The notes below the pieces were generated by a model. That model was not told the origin of the DNA, did no database searches, and was given only the letters and a program-made list of their open reading frames with translations. A stretch of DNA of 64,000 nucleotides from positions 1-64,000 of the forward strand of contig NZ_BJFL01000023.1 in assembly GCF_005405885.1 (NCBI RefSeq), read 5' to 3'. Below are positions 25,575 to 33,861 of the stretch, one piece after another. Position 1 is the stretch's first letter. Each line of letters opens with the position of its first letter. Made by a program: the position numbers and the translations under genes. Source of the DNA: Gandjariella thermophila (GTDB lineage: Bacteria > Actinomycetota > Actinomycetes > Mycobacteriales > Pseudonocardiaceae).

Positions 25575-26846
25575 ATGACGGGCCAGGTCGACACGGTTCC
25601 CGCCGAACCATCCGAGCCACCGCAGATCATGCTGGGCGGGCGGTACCGGCTGGGCGCGCCGCTGGGCGCCGGCGGGATGGCCGTAGTGCACCGGGGCCTG
25701 GACACCCGGCTGCAGCGGGTGGTGGCGATCAAGGTTTTCCGGACCGACGCGGACGGCGCCGGGCAGCGCCGGTTCGACGAGGAGGCCAGGCTGCTGGCCA
25801 GCCTCGAACACCCCGGGCTGGTCACCGTGTTCGACGCCGGGATGCAGGACGGCTGCGCGTACCTGGTCATGCAGCTGATCAACGGGCACACGCTGCGGGA
25901 GGAAATCGCGCACGGGCCGCTGCCCGCCGTGCGGGTCGCCTTACTGGGCGCGCGCATCGCGGACACGCTGACCCACGTGCACTCCCGGGACGTGGTGCAC
26001 CGCGACGTCAAACCCTCGAACATCCTGCTGGACGCGGACGGGCGGCCCTACCTCGCCGACTTCGGCATCTCCCTGCTCGCCGGCGGCAACCGGCTCACCT
26101 CGTCCAACAAGCTGATCGGCACGGTCGGTTACCTGGCGCCCGAGCAGGTGCGCGGGCAGACCATCGGCCCGGCCGCGGACGTCTACGCGCTCGGCCTGGT
26201 GCTGCTGGAATGCCTCACCGGCCGGCCCGAGTACGTCGGCGGTGATGTCGAGGCGGCGGTGGCCCGGCTGAGCCGGCCACCGCACGTGCCGGACACCGTG
26301 CCCGAGGCGCTGGGCCGGCTGCTGCGGGCGATGACCGACGGCCGGCCGGAGCTGCGGCCGGACGCGGCTGGCTGCGCGGAAGCGCTGGCCACCGCCCTGG
26401 ACGCGCTGTCAAGGGGCACCGGCTACCCGGCGGCTCCGGCCGGTGCGGACGTGCCCACCCGACCCGTCGACCGGTACCCGGCGCGGCCGGTGCGGGACGC
26501 CACCAGGACGCTGCCCGCCGACATGGTGCCGGTCGAGGGCACCGAGCCGGCCGCCGAGTTCGGCCGGTCGCACGCGCTGCTGCCGCGCAGCCGCGCCGCC
26601 CGCGCCACGCTGGCGGTGCTGGCCGCCGGCCTGCTCGGCGGCCTCGGCGCGGTGGTCCTCTCCGGCTCCGGGTCGCCGGCACCGCCGGCGGCGAACCAGT
26701 CGGCGCCGCCGGACACCGGCCAACCCGCCCAGCCCAGTACCATGCCGCCGCCCCCGGTGACCAGCGCACCGTCGCCGGTCGTTGACCAGCACCCGGCCAA
26801 CCCGGGCGGGAAGCGTCACGGCGGGCACGGCAAGCGGGGCGGCTGA
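25575..26846 (+). CDS. Membrane Ser/Thr protein kinase (PknB-type)
   Basis: The 423-aa kinase has the glycine loop GAGGMAVV (31-38), ATP-binding Lys53 (VVAIKVF), catalytic loop HRDVKPSN (142-149), DFG (162-164), and activation segment to APE (188-190; GTVGYLAPEQ). It thus has all residues for Hanks-type activity. A juxtamembrane linker leads to one TM helix (about 344-363) and a short Pro-rich outer tail of about 55 residues, with no PASTA or other sensor domain. ATG 25575 follows ACGGAG. Its 3' end overlaps the convergent MalT-like gene by up to 438 bp. Confidence 0.93.
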   Translation: MTGQVDTVPAEPSEPPQIMLGGRYRLGAPLGAGGMAVVHRGLDTRLQRVVAIKVFRTDADGAGQRRFDEEARLLASLEHPGLVTVFDAGMQDGCAYLVMQLINGHTLREEIAHGPLPAVRVALLGARIADTLTHVHSRDVVHRDVKPSNILLDADGRPYLADFGISLLAGGNRLTSSNKLIGTVGYLAPEQVRGQTIGPAADVYALGLVLLECLTGRPEYVGGDVEAAVARLSRPPHVPDTVPEALGRLLRAMTDGRPELRPDAAGCAEALATALDALSRGTGYPAAPAGADVPTRPVDRYPARPVRDATRTLPADMVPVEGTEPAAEFGRSHALLPRSRAARATLAVLAAGLLGGLGAVVLSGSGSPAPPAANQSAPPDTGQPAQPSTMPPPPVTSAPSPVVDQHPANPGGKRHGGHGKRGG

Positions 26847-29537
26847 GCGCGGTTCGGCGCGGGTTAACAGCAGGCCCAGCCGCCGCGCCCGGGCCACCGC
26901 GCTGCGCCGGTTGGTCACGTCCAGCTTCCGGTACAGCGAGCGCAGGTGGGACTTGACCGTGTTCACCGATAGGTACATCTGCGCCGCGATCTCCTCGTTG
27001 ACCATCAGCGACGGCAGGTAGCGCAGTACCGCGAGTTCGCTGTTGGTCAGCGGTTCCAGCAGCGCCTGCGACGGCCCCGGACGCCCGCCGGCGCGGGCCT
27101 CGAAGCGCCGCAGCAGCTTCTCCCGCATCGCGCCGTGCGCGCCCTCCGGGCGCACATGCAGCGTGAGCAGCGCCTGGATGTCCGCGCCGGCGTCAACGAA
27201 GACCCGGGTCAGGCCCTCCGGCGCGGCCAGGCCCAGCGCAGCTTCCAGCAGCCGCACCGCCTCGTGGCGGTTGCCCAGCCGGCGGTGCGCCGATGCGGCG
27301 ACCAGCAGCACGCCGACCGTGGTCAGCGGGTCGCCGTCCGGGCTGGCCGCTTCCACGTGCCGCTGCACCGCGCGCAGCGCCGCCGCCGGATCGTCCCCGG
27401 CCAGCCGCACCGTGCCGACCAGCACCGCGTCGTCGGCCGCGTCCGGGGCGGCCGCCTCACCGAGCGCGCGCTCCAGCACCGCGCCGGCGTCCACCGGGTC
27501 GCCGGTGGCCAGCAGGGCGCGGGCGTGCAGCAACGTGGCCGCGTGCCGGGGCCAGGCCGCCCGGGCCGGCGGGTGGTGGCGAAGCGCGTCCAACTCGGTG
27601 CGCGCGGCGCCCGGCTCGCCCTCGTCGATCAGCAGCCGCGCGCGCACCAGGCCGCTGGCCACCGCGACGACCGGATCGGCCGGCTCGTGGTCGCCGAGCA
27701 GGTCGCCCGCGCCGCCGGGCTCGCCGCCTTCCAGTTCGACCACCGCCCGGGCGAGCCGCGCCAGTGTCGCCGCGGCCGGCGCCGCGCGCTCCTCCGCGGC
27801 GGTCAGCGTGGCGATCTGGGCCGCGTCGGTGAGCCGGCCGGCGGACGCGGTGCGCAACGCCAGCCAGCCGCGCGCGAGCAGCGTGAGACGGTCGTGCCCG
27901 GTGCCCTCCAGCAGCCGCAACGCCTCGGCGAACGCCAGCCGCGCCGGCTCCGGCTCGTCGGCGAGCAGGGTGGCCACCGCCAGGTGGTAGCCGAGCAGGG
28001 CCACGCCCCGCCGGTGCGCCGGCAGCATCACCTCCCCGCCGTCGGCGCGGAGCAGTTCCCGGCCGGCCTTGACCACCGTCCGGTCGATCTCGCCGCGCAG
28101 GCACCCCTGGCACAGCCGCAGCGCCAGGCAGGACCGTTCCAGCGCGGCCGGGCGCGGCCCCTCCACCGGGGTCCGCTCGGCGAGGTACAGGAACGGTTCC
28201 GCGGCCACCGGGTCACCGCCGGCCAGTTGCACCGCGGCGAACACCGCGGCCAGCTCCGGGTCCCCGGTGACCCGTGCTTCCGGAAAGCCGGCGAGCAGGT
28301 GCCGGAGGTCGCCGCCACCGGCACCGCTGCCGTCTCCGGCGGCGAACGGCAGCCGCAGCTCGTCCGCGACCAGCAGCCGGGCCGCGTGGTCCCAGTCGGC
28401 GCCGGCCACGGCCAGCCGCAGCGCCCCGGCCGTGTCGCCGCGCGCCGCGTGCCAGGCGGCGGTGCGGCGGCGCAGGTCGGCGACCGCCCCGGGCATCTCC
28501 CGCCGCAGTTGCGTGCGCAGCGCCTCCCGCAGCATCGGGTGGTACCGGAACCACCCACCCCCGTCGGCGGCGACCAGCGCGTGGTCCCGGACCAACCGGT
28601 CGAGCAGCGAACCGGCACCGCCGTTCCCGGTCAGCTCCTCGGCCAGTTCGGCGTGGACCCGGTCGGCCAGGCAGGTGCGCAGCAGCAGCGCGCGCGCCTC
28701 GGCCGGTTGCCGGTCGAGCACCTCCTCCCGCAGGTACTCGGCCACGCCCTCGCCGTCCGGCGCGGCCGCGAGCAGCCGCACCCCGGCCAGCCAGCCCGCG
28801 GTGCGGGCCAGCACCGCGTCCACCCGCTCCGGCGTCGGCCGCGCGTCCAGCGCGGCGAGCACCGCCTCGGTCTCCTCCCGGGTGCACGCCAGCGTGGCCG
28901 CGGTCACCTCACCCACCTCGCCGGACAGCCGCAGCCGGCCCAGCCGCAGCCCAGCGGTGCCGCGCCCGCTGAGCACGACGTGCACCGGGGACGGGCCGTG
29001 CCGCAGCAGCCGCTCCAGGCCGCGCAGCACCCGCGGGTCGGCGAGCTCGTGCACGTTGTCCAGCACCAGCAGGGTGGGCCGGGCGAGGTCGTACAGCGCG
29101 TCCAGCAGTTCGCGCACCGGGTCGGCGGCCCTGGCCCTCGGCACCGCCGGGCCAGCACCGTTGCCCCCGCCGGCAGCGTCGCCGGCAGCGGCGGCACGGC
29201 GCACCGCCGCGCCCAGGCAGGCGAAGAACACGTCGGGGTCGTTGTCCCCGGAGTCGAGGTTCACCCAGGTGACCGGGTACTCGGGTGCGGTGTCCCGCAA
29301 CCATGAGACCAGCAACGCGGTCTTGCCGCTGCCGGCCGGCCCCACCAGCGTGGTGATCCGCGGCCGGACGGCCGCCGCCAGCGCCGCGTACAGCCGCGGC
29401 CGCGGCACGATCGGCCCGGCGAGCCGGGGAACGCTCAGTTTCTCCGCGAGCAGCAGGGGATGCATGGGGCGGTGGGGCTCGTCCCCCTCGGTCCCTCGGC
29501 GGGTCCACGTGCCACTGCTCGTCATGGTCATCTGCAT
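26409..29537 (-). CDS. MalT-like LuxR-family ATPase regulator with extended C-terminus
   Basis: The large STAND regulator has Walker A GPAGSGKT (about 66-73), Walker B LLVLDN, a winged-helix and TPR-like helical middle, and a LuxR HTH (about 830-890: LTNSELAVLRYLPSLMVNEEIAAQMYLSVNTVKSH...). Family members end shortly after the HTH, near RRLGLL. Here no stop follows: the frame continues about 150 residues to 26409, antisense to the kinase gene, and that part is Arg/Gly-rich and family-unlike. It may be translated, or the family's original stop may have been lost. ATG 29537 is the longest start; ATG 29465 is an alternative. No inducer can be predicted. Confidence 0.85.
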   Translation of the reverse strand: MQMTMTSSGTWTRRGTEGDEPHRPMHPLLLAEKLSVPRLAGPIVPRPRLYAALAAAVRPRITTLVGPAGSGKTALLVSWLRDTAPEYPVTWVNLDSGDNDPDVFFACLGAAVRRAAAAGDAAGGGNGAGPAVPRARAADPVRELLDALYDLARPTLLVLDNVHELADPRVLRGLERLLRHGPSPVHVVLSGRGTAGLRLGRLRLSGEVGEVTAATLACTREETEAVLAALDARPTPERVDAVLARTAGWLAGVRLLAAAPDGEGVAEYLREEVLDRQPAEARALLLRTCLADRVHAELAEELTGNGGAGSLLDRLVRDHALVAADGGGWFRYHPMLREALRTQLRREMPGAVADLRRRTAAWHAARGDTAGALRLAVAGADWDHAARLLVADELRLPFAAGDGSGAGGGDLRHLLAGFPEARVTGDPELAAVFAAVQLAGGDPVAAEPFLYLAERTPVEGPRPAALERSCLALRLCQGCLRGEIDRTVVKAGRELLRADGGEVMLPAHRRGVALLGYHLAVATLLADEPEPARLAFAEALRLLEGTGHDRLTLLARGWLALRTASAGRLTDAAQIATLTAAEERAAPAAATLARLARAVVELEGGEPGGAGDLLGDHEPADPVVAVASGLVRARLLIDEGEPGAARTELDALRHHPPARAAWPRHAATLLHARALLATGDPVDAGAVLERALGEAAAPDAADDAVLVGTVRLAGDDPAAALRAVQRHVEAASPDGDPLTTVGVLLVAASAHRRLGNRHEAVRLLEAALGLAAPEGLTRVFVDAGADIQALLTLHVRPEGAHGAMREKLLRRFEARAGGRPGPSQALLEPLTNSELAVLRYLPSLMVNEEIAAQMYLSVNTVKSHLRSLYRKLDVTNRRSAVARARRLGLLLTRAEPRSAAPLAVPAVTLPARVGRVLVNDRRRCAGHRGRRHGTGLGGLAGVRRRRLVRRRRCRRPGAGEDHRAEAAEQAGGQHRQRGAGGAAARQQRVRPAELGGRLGALDRHHVGGQRPGGVPHRPRRVPVDGSGGHVRTGRSRRVAGAP

Positions 29538-29820
29538 GCCCTCGGCTCGACGGTGATGCTCCGTTACCGCAGGTTGTGCGTGTTCGCGCGAGCCCCGGCT
29601 GCCCCGGGCACGCGGGAAGCCCCCGGCCCGCGGCCGTCCTCACCGCAACATCCGACCCGAGTCGCGCACTGCGGTCCGTCGTCCCGCGCGGCGCTGGACC
29701 TTCGGCCCTAACGCGCCGAAAGTGCCGGCATCTCACCGGATTCCGCTTACCCGCCGGGGATGAGGCGCCTCGGCGTCACCCCGGAGTAGCAGCGGTGCGC
29801 ACGGGTCGGAGCCGCTCGCG

Positions 29821-30660
29821 TCAGCCGGGCCGGCCGCGCCGACCCGCGGGTGGGCGGGCACGGCGTACCGTGCGCCGCTGGCCCCCGCGCCCGCGCGGTG
29901 TGCCGGCAAGCGGGGCGGCCCCGCGGCCGACCGGCCGGGCCGTCGGGCGCCGTGGCCGCCGCTCCGGCACCCGCTCGGCCTGCCGGCGGGCACCCGGCTG
30001 GAACGCCGACACCAGCCGCGCCACCAGGGTGACCAGGAAGATCTGCCCACCCAGGGCCTCCAGCACGGCGACCGCCCTACCCGTGTTGGTGGCCGCCGTG
30101 TAGTCGCCGTAGCCGAGCGTGGTCAACGTGGTGAAGCTGAAGTACTGCAACACGGCCGGATCGACCGCCGCGCCGTGCGCGAAGAACGGCCGCGACCCCA
30201 GCTCGTCGAGCGCCCCGTACCCGGCGGCGAACATCAGCCCGACGATCAGGTAGGCGCTCAGCGCACCCAGAATGGTCTGCACCGAGACCACCGGGTGGGA
30301 CAGCACCCTGCGCACGATCACCAGCACGGTGAGCAGCAGCACCAGCGCCACCCAGCTGTCCAGCACGCCGGCGGCGACCCGGCTCTGCGTAGCCAGCGAC
30401 AGGCTCACCGTGGCCACCGTTCCGGTGAGCGTGGCGAGCACCAGCAGCCGCGTGATCCGGCGGCGGACCAGCGAGGTGCGCAGCGCCAGGTACAGGGTGG
30501 CCGTGAAGAACACCAGCCGCAGCACGGCCGCGCCGGTTCCCCCGGAGTAGGCCGACACCAGGAAGCTGAGCACCAGCAGGGCGAGCAGCATCCCGTACCG
30601 GTCGGGCCGCCAGCTGGGACAGCGGAGTCGTGCCACGGCTCGCCCGTTCCCCCGTCGCAT
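29821..30660 (-). CDS. Ion channel with K+ selectivity filter
   Basis: The protein (up to 279 aa) has about six hydrophobic segments. The last two flank a pore loop with the K+ selectivity filter (FTTLTTLGYGDYTA), so it is a 2-TM-pore potassium channel with extra N-terminal helices but no obvious S4 charge pattern. The last 70 residues are Arg/Pro-rich and cytoplasmic. No RCK/TrkA domain is present. The start is uncertain: ATG 30660 has a weak SD, and ATG 30591 is possible. A role in potassium flux or membrane potential is inferred. Confidence 0.85.
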   Translation of the reverse strand: MRRGNGRAVARLRCPSWRPDRYGMLLALLVLSFLVSAYSGGTGAAVLRLVFFTATLYLALRTSLVRRRITRLLVLATLTGTVATVSLSLATQSRVAAGVLDSWVALVLLLTVLVIVRRVLSHPVVSVQTILGALSAYLIVGLMFAAGYGALDELGSRPFFAHGAAVDPAVLQYFSFTTLTTLGYGDYTAATNTGRAVAVLEALGGQIFLVTLVARLVSAFQPGARRQAERVPERRPRRPTARPVGRGAAPLAGTPRGRGGQRRTVRRARPPAGRRGRPG

Positions 30661-30685
30661 TCCAGGCAGGATTCCGAACAGGAAG

Positions 30686-30720
30686 GAGGCGCCCCCGTGA
30701 CCCCGGTACGGAGGCGCCTC
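30686..30720. terminator. Possible terminator after the DUF7144-like gene
   Basis: GAGGCGCC (30686-30693) pairs with GGCGCCTC (30713-30720) around a 19-nt loop, about 60 bp past the stop of the leftward membrane protein gene at 30779. Confidence 0.45.
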
Positions 30721-30778
30721 GTGGTCGTGGATCAGCCGGTCCGGCGGGGTGGGCGGCGGTGCGGGCCGCCGTGCCCGG

Positions 30779-31288
30779 TCACACCGGCTGCCGCCGCTCC
30801 GACGGTGTCGCCTGGGTGGGCGTCTCGGCCGGCGTGGTCGCCCGGCCGGGTGGGGCCTCCGCCAGGCTCGGCGGCTGGCCGCCGTACACGGTGAGCCCGA
30901 ACAGCGCCACCACGTCCACCGCGATGATCAGCAGCGACCAGGCCGGGTAGAACGGCAGGAACACGATCTGCGCGAACATGTTCAGCGCGATCACGGCCAC
31001 GCCGAACCAGCGGGCGAGCTGGTTGCGGGCCAGCACCCCGAGCCCGGCCGCGATCTGCAGGATGCCCAACCCGAGCAGGCTCCAACCCCAGGCCGGCAGG
31101 TTGCCGAACACGTAGGTGTTGTGGACCACCAGGACCGCCGGGCGGAAGATCGCCGAGACGCCGTGCAGGCAGTTGTACGCGCCGAGGACGATCAGCAGCA
31201 CCGCGCCGAAGACGAGCAGGCCGGACGTCTGCCCGAGCTCGGCCCAGCTGGGCATCTGTGGTGCGCTCCGTGCGGGTCTGGACGTCAT
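30779..31288 (-). CDS. Four-helix membrane protein (DUF7144-like)
   Basis: The 169-aa protein has four TM helices, including SGLLVFGAVLLIVLGAYNCLHGVSAIF, GWSLLGLGILQIAAGLGVL, WFGVAVIALNMFAQIVFLPFYPAWSLLIIAVDVVALFGL. The pattern fits the actinobacterial DUF7144 family of small integral membrane proteins. GGGGAGG precedes the ATG at 31288. It has no known function. It is divergent from the BBE-type oxidoreductase across a 203-bp gap containing a TCACCCG-N3-CGGGTGA palindrome. Confidence 0.75.
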   Translation of the reverse strand: MTSRPARSAPQMPSWAELGQTSGLLVFGAVLLIVLGAYNCLHGVSAIFRPAVLVVHNTYVFGNLPAWGWSLLGLGILQIAAGLGVLARNQLARWFGVAVIALNMFAQIVFLPFYPAWSLLIIAVDVVALFGLTVYGGQPPSLAEAPPGRATTPAETPTQATPSERRQPV

Positions 31289-31404
31289 GGTGCACCTCCC
31301 CGTTGTCCGGACGCGGGTGCGCCCGATCCCGATCCCCTGCAACGCGAACGTCGGAACGCAGCGCTGTCCGGGCTAGTTTGCGCAGGCGTCCCGGCGGCGT
31401 CGCA

Positions 31405-31421
31405 TCACCCGCAACGGGTGA
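31405..31421. promoter_or_regulatory. 17-bp palindrome in a divergent promoter region
   Basis: TCACCCG-CAA-CGGGTGA is a perfect 7-bp inverted repeat between the divergent DUF7144-like gene and the BBE-type oxidoreductase gene. It is a candidate operator, with the repressor unknown. Confidence 0.45.
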
Positions 31422-31491
31422 GTTGGTGGGTCGCCGCCGGTGCCATGGTCGGCGGTGGGCACCGGCCGCTCGCCCGTGGAAAGGAGCCGAC

Positions 31492-32868
31492 ATGCCCTCC
31501 GCTCCGATGGACCGGCTACGCGAACGGGTGCGCGGCCAGATGGTGACACCGGCCGACGCCGGGTACGACGAGGCCCGCCGGGTGTACAACGCGATGATCG
31601 ACCGCCGGCCCGCGGTCGTCGTCCGCTGCGTGGACGCCGCGGACGTGATGGCCGCCGTGGACCACGCCCGCGACCACGGGATGGACCTGTCCGTCCGGGG
31701 CGGCTCGCACAGCGTGCCCGGGTTCGGCACCAACGACGGCGGCGTGGTCGTCGACCTCTCCCGCATGCGCGGCGTCCGGGTCGACCCGCTCACCCACACC
31801 GCGCGCGCCGAGGGCGGCTGCACCTGGGGCGACTTCGACCACGCCACGCACGCCTTCGGACTGGCCACCACCGGCGGCATCGTGTCCAGCACGGGAATCG
31901 GCGGGCTCACCCTCGGCGGCGGCATCGGGTACCTGGCCCGCCGCTTCGGGCTGACCGTGGACAACCTGGAGTCGGTGGACGTGGTCACCGCCGCGGGGCG
32001 GCAGGTGGTGGCCAGCGACAAGTCGCACGAGGACCTGTTCTGGGCGGTGCGGGGCGGCGGCGGGAACTTCGGCGTGGTCACCTCGTTCGAGTACCAGCTC
32101 CACCCGGTGCGCGACGTCGTGGCGGGCCTGTTCTTCTACCCGGTGGAACGCGCCGGTGACGTGCTCGACTTCTACCGCTCCTACATCGACACCGCGCCGG
32201 AGGAGATGGGCGCCTACCCGGCGTTCCACCTCGCCCCGCCGCTGCCGTTCATCCCGCCGGAGGAGCACGGCAGGCCGTTCAGCGTGATCATCGCCTGCTG
32301 GTCCGGTCCCGCGGACCGGGCGGAGCGGGCGCTGGAACCGATCCGCCGGGCCGCGCCGATCGTCGCCGAACACGTCGACACGGTGCCCTATCCGGCGATG
32401 AACACGCTGTTTGACGAGCTGCTGCCGCCGGGGTTGCAGCACTACTGGAAGACCGCGTTCGCCACCGAGCTGACCGACGGCGCGATCCGGGCCCACCTCG
32501 AGTACGGCCCGCGGGTACCCGCGGTCAACACGGCGGTGCACCTGTACCCGATCAACGGCGCCTGCCACCGCGTCCCGTCCGACGCCACCGCGTTCGCCTA
32601 CCGGGACGCGCGGTTCGCCACGGTGATCGCCGGCATGTGGCCGGACCCGGCCGACAACGCCGCCAACACGGCCTGGGTGCGCGACTACTACCGCGCACTG
32701 GAGCCGCACTCGACGGGCGGCGGCTACGTCAACTTCATGGCCGACGACGACCAGGCCCGCGTGCACGACAGCTACCGGGACAACTACGCCCGGCTGGCCG
32801 CGGTGAAGCGCGCCTACGACCCGGACAACCTGTTCCACCTCAACCAGAACATCCCGCCCGCGGACTGA
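31492..32868 (+). CDS. FAD-linked oxidase with BBE domain
   Basis: The 458-aa flavoprotein has a PCMH-type FAD domain (VVVRCVDAADVMAAVDHARDHGMDLSVRGGSHSVPGFG ... GIGGLTLGGGIGYLARRFGLTVDNL) and a C-terminal berberine-bridge domain ending YDPDNLFHLNQNIPP. The His of RGGSHS is the probable covalent FAD attachment site. The region before GGLTLGGG lacks the Cys of bicovalent members, so mono-covalent binding is likely. Members oxidise alcohols, sugars or secondary metabolites; the substrate here is unknown. AAAGGAG precedes the ATG. Confidence 0.9.
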   Translation: MPSAPMDRLRERVRGQMVTPADAGYDEARRVYNAMIDRRPAVVVRCVDAADVMAAVDHARDHGMDLSVRGGSHSVPGFGTNDGGVVVDLSRMRGVRVDPLTHTARAEGGCTWGDFDHATHAFGLATTGGIVSSTGIGGLTLGGGIGYLARRFGLTVDNLESVDVVTAAGRQVVASDKSHEDLFWAVRGGGGNFGVVTSFEYQLHPVRDVVAGLFFYPVERAGDVLDFYRSYIDTAPEEMGAYPAFHLAPPLPFIPPEEHGRPFSVIIACWSGPADRAERALEPIRRAAPIVAEHVDTVPYPAMNTLFDELLPPGLQHYWKTAFATELTDGAIRAHLEYGPRVPAVNTAVHLYPINGACHRVPSDATAFAYRDARFATVIAGMWPDPADNAANTAWVRDYYRALEPHSTGGGYVNFMADDDQARVHDSYRDNYARLAAVKRAYDPDNLFHLNQNIPPAD

Positions 32869-32874
32869 GGTCTT

Positions 32875-33861
32875 TCAGCGGCGCAGGTGCTCCAGCACGG
32901 CGGCGACCGGCAGGTCGGTGCGGTCCCGGTCGTCGGACCAGCGTTCCAGCACGGTGGCGGTGGCGTCGGCGAGGTCCGGCGGCAGGCCGGCGGCGTCCAG
33001 GGTGTGGGCGATCTCCCGTAGCTCCGGCGCCCACCGCCAGGCTCTGCTGGCCACGCTGGGCAGGAAGTCCCGGTCGCCCAGGATGTACACGGGCATGCGC
33101 TGCGCCTCGGCCAGCAGCGCCTCCGTGACGCCGTGGTGGTCGGCGAGCGCGTGCGCCAGCGCGGCCAGCACCCTGCTGGCCTTCTGGAACGACGCGAACG
33201 CCATCTTCAGCGCGCTGGCCCGGCCCAGCTCACCGCCCAGCGGCACGGCCTCCACCTGGCTGCCGGTGAACAGTTCCGCCACCGTGGCCACTCCGGCGCC
33301 GGGGCCGGACAGGTAGAGCCGCACGGTGCGCTCGGCGGTGGGCGGCGCGCCGATGATCGACCCGTCCATCGCGGCCGCGCCCGCCGCGGACACCACCGCG
33401 GCGATTCGGCGCGCGGTGGCCGGGTTGACCGCGTTGGCGTCCACGTACAGGCCGCGGTAGCCGGCGGCGGCGACCCGGCCGGCGACGTCCTCGGCGGCCG
33501 CCGGTGGGCAGATGGACAGCACCACGTCCGCGCGGTCCAGCAGCCCGTGCAGATCCGCGGTCGCCTGCAGGTCCGCCCGCAGGGCACGGCGTTGCGTCTC
33601 GGTGCCGCGGCCCTCCGGGCACCACAGCACGGTGTGGCCGGCCCGGCGCAGCTCCGCGCCGACCGCGGCGCCCATCTGGCCGGGATGCAGCAGCCCGACG
33701 GTGCGCGGTTCGGCCCGCCGGCGTGCTTCCTCCCGCGGAGGCGGCGAAGAGTACCGCCGACGTGCTTCCTCCCGCGGAGGCGGCGAAGAGTACCGCCGAC
33801 GTGCTTCCTCCCGCGGAGGCGGCGACGGGTACCGCCGGCGTGCTTCCTCCGGCCCACTCAT
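32875..33861 (-). CDS. NAD(P)-dependent dehydrogenase (6PGDH/DUF1932-like) with N-terminal tandem repeat
   Basis: The 328-aa protein has an N-terminal Rossmann domain (TVGLLHPGQMGAAVGAELRRAGHTVLWC, residues about 54-80; ADVVLSICPP) and a C-terminal helical domain like DUF1932/imine reductase-type enzymes (GSIIGAPP, ALKMAFASFQKASRV with the conserved Lys). Unusually, residues 6-49 are 3.5 tandem copies of EEARRRYSSPPPR. The ATG overlaps the stop of the upstream regulator gene (ATGA), so translation very probably includes the repeat. The substrate is unknown. Both genes form a leftward operon. Confidence 0.82.
   Translation of the reverse strand: MSGPEEARRRYPSPPPREEARRRYSSPPPREEARRRYSSPPPREEARRRAEPRTVGLLHPGQMGAAVGAELRRAGHTVLWCPEGRGTETQRRALRADLQATADLHGLLDRADVVLSICPPAAAEDVAGRVAAAGYRGLYVDANAVNPATARRIAAVVSAAGAAAMDGSIIGAPPTAERTVRLYLSGPGAGVATVAELFTGSQVEAVPLGGELGRASALKMAFASFQKASRVLAALAHALADHHGVTEALLAEAQRMPVYILGDRDFLPSVASRAWRWAPELREIAHTLDAAGLPPDLADATATVLERWSDDRDRTDLPVAAVLEHLRR
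33715..33850. repeat. 39-bp in-frame tandem repeat, 3.5 copies
   Basis: Copies at 33715-33753, 33754-33792 and 33793-33831, plus a 19-bp partial at 33832-33850. Each encodes EEARRRYSSPPPR (one copy YPSPPPR) at the N-terminus of the dehydrogenase. Copies differ by only a few bases, so the expansion is recent or maintained by recombination. Confidence 0.92.
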
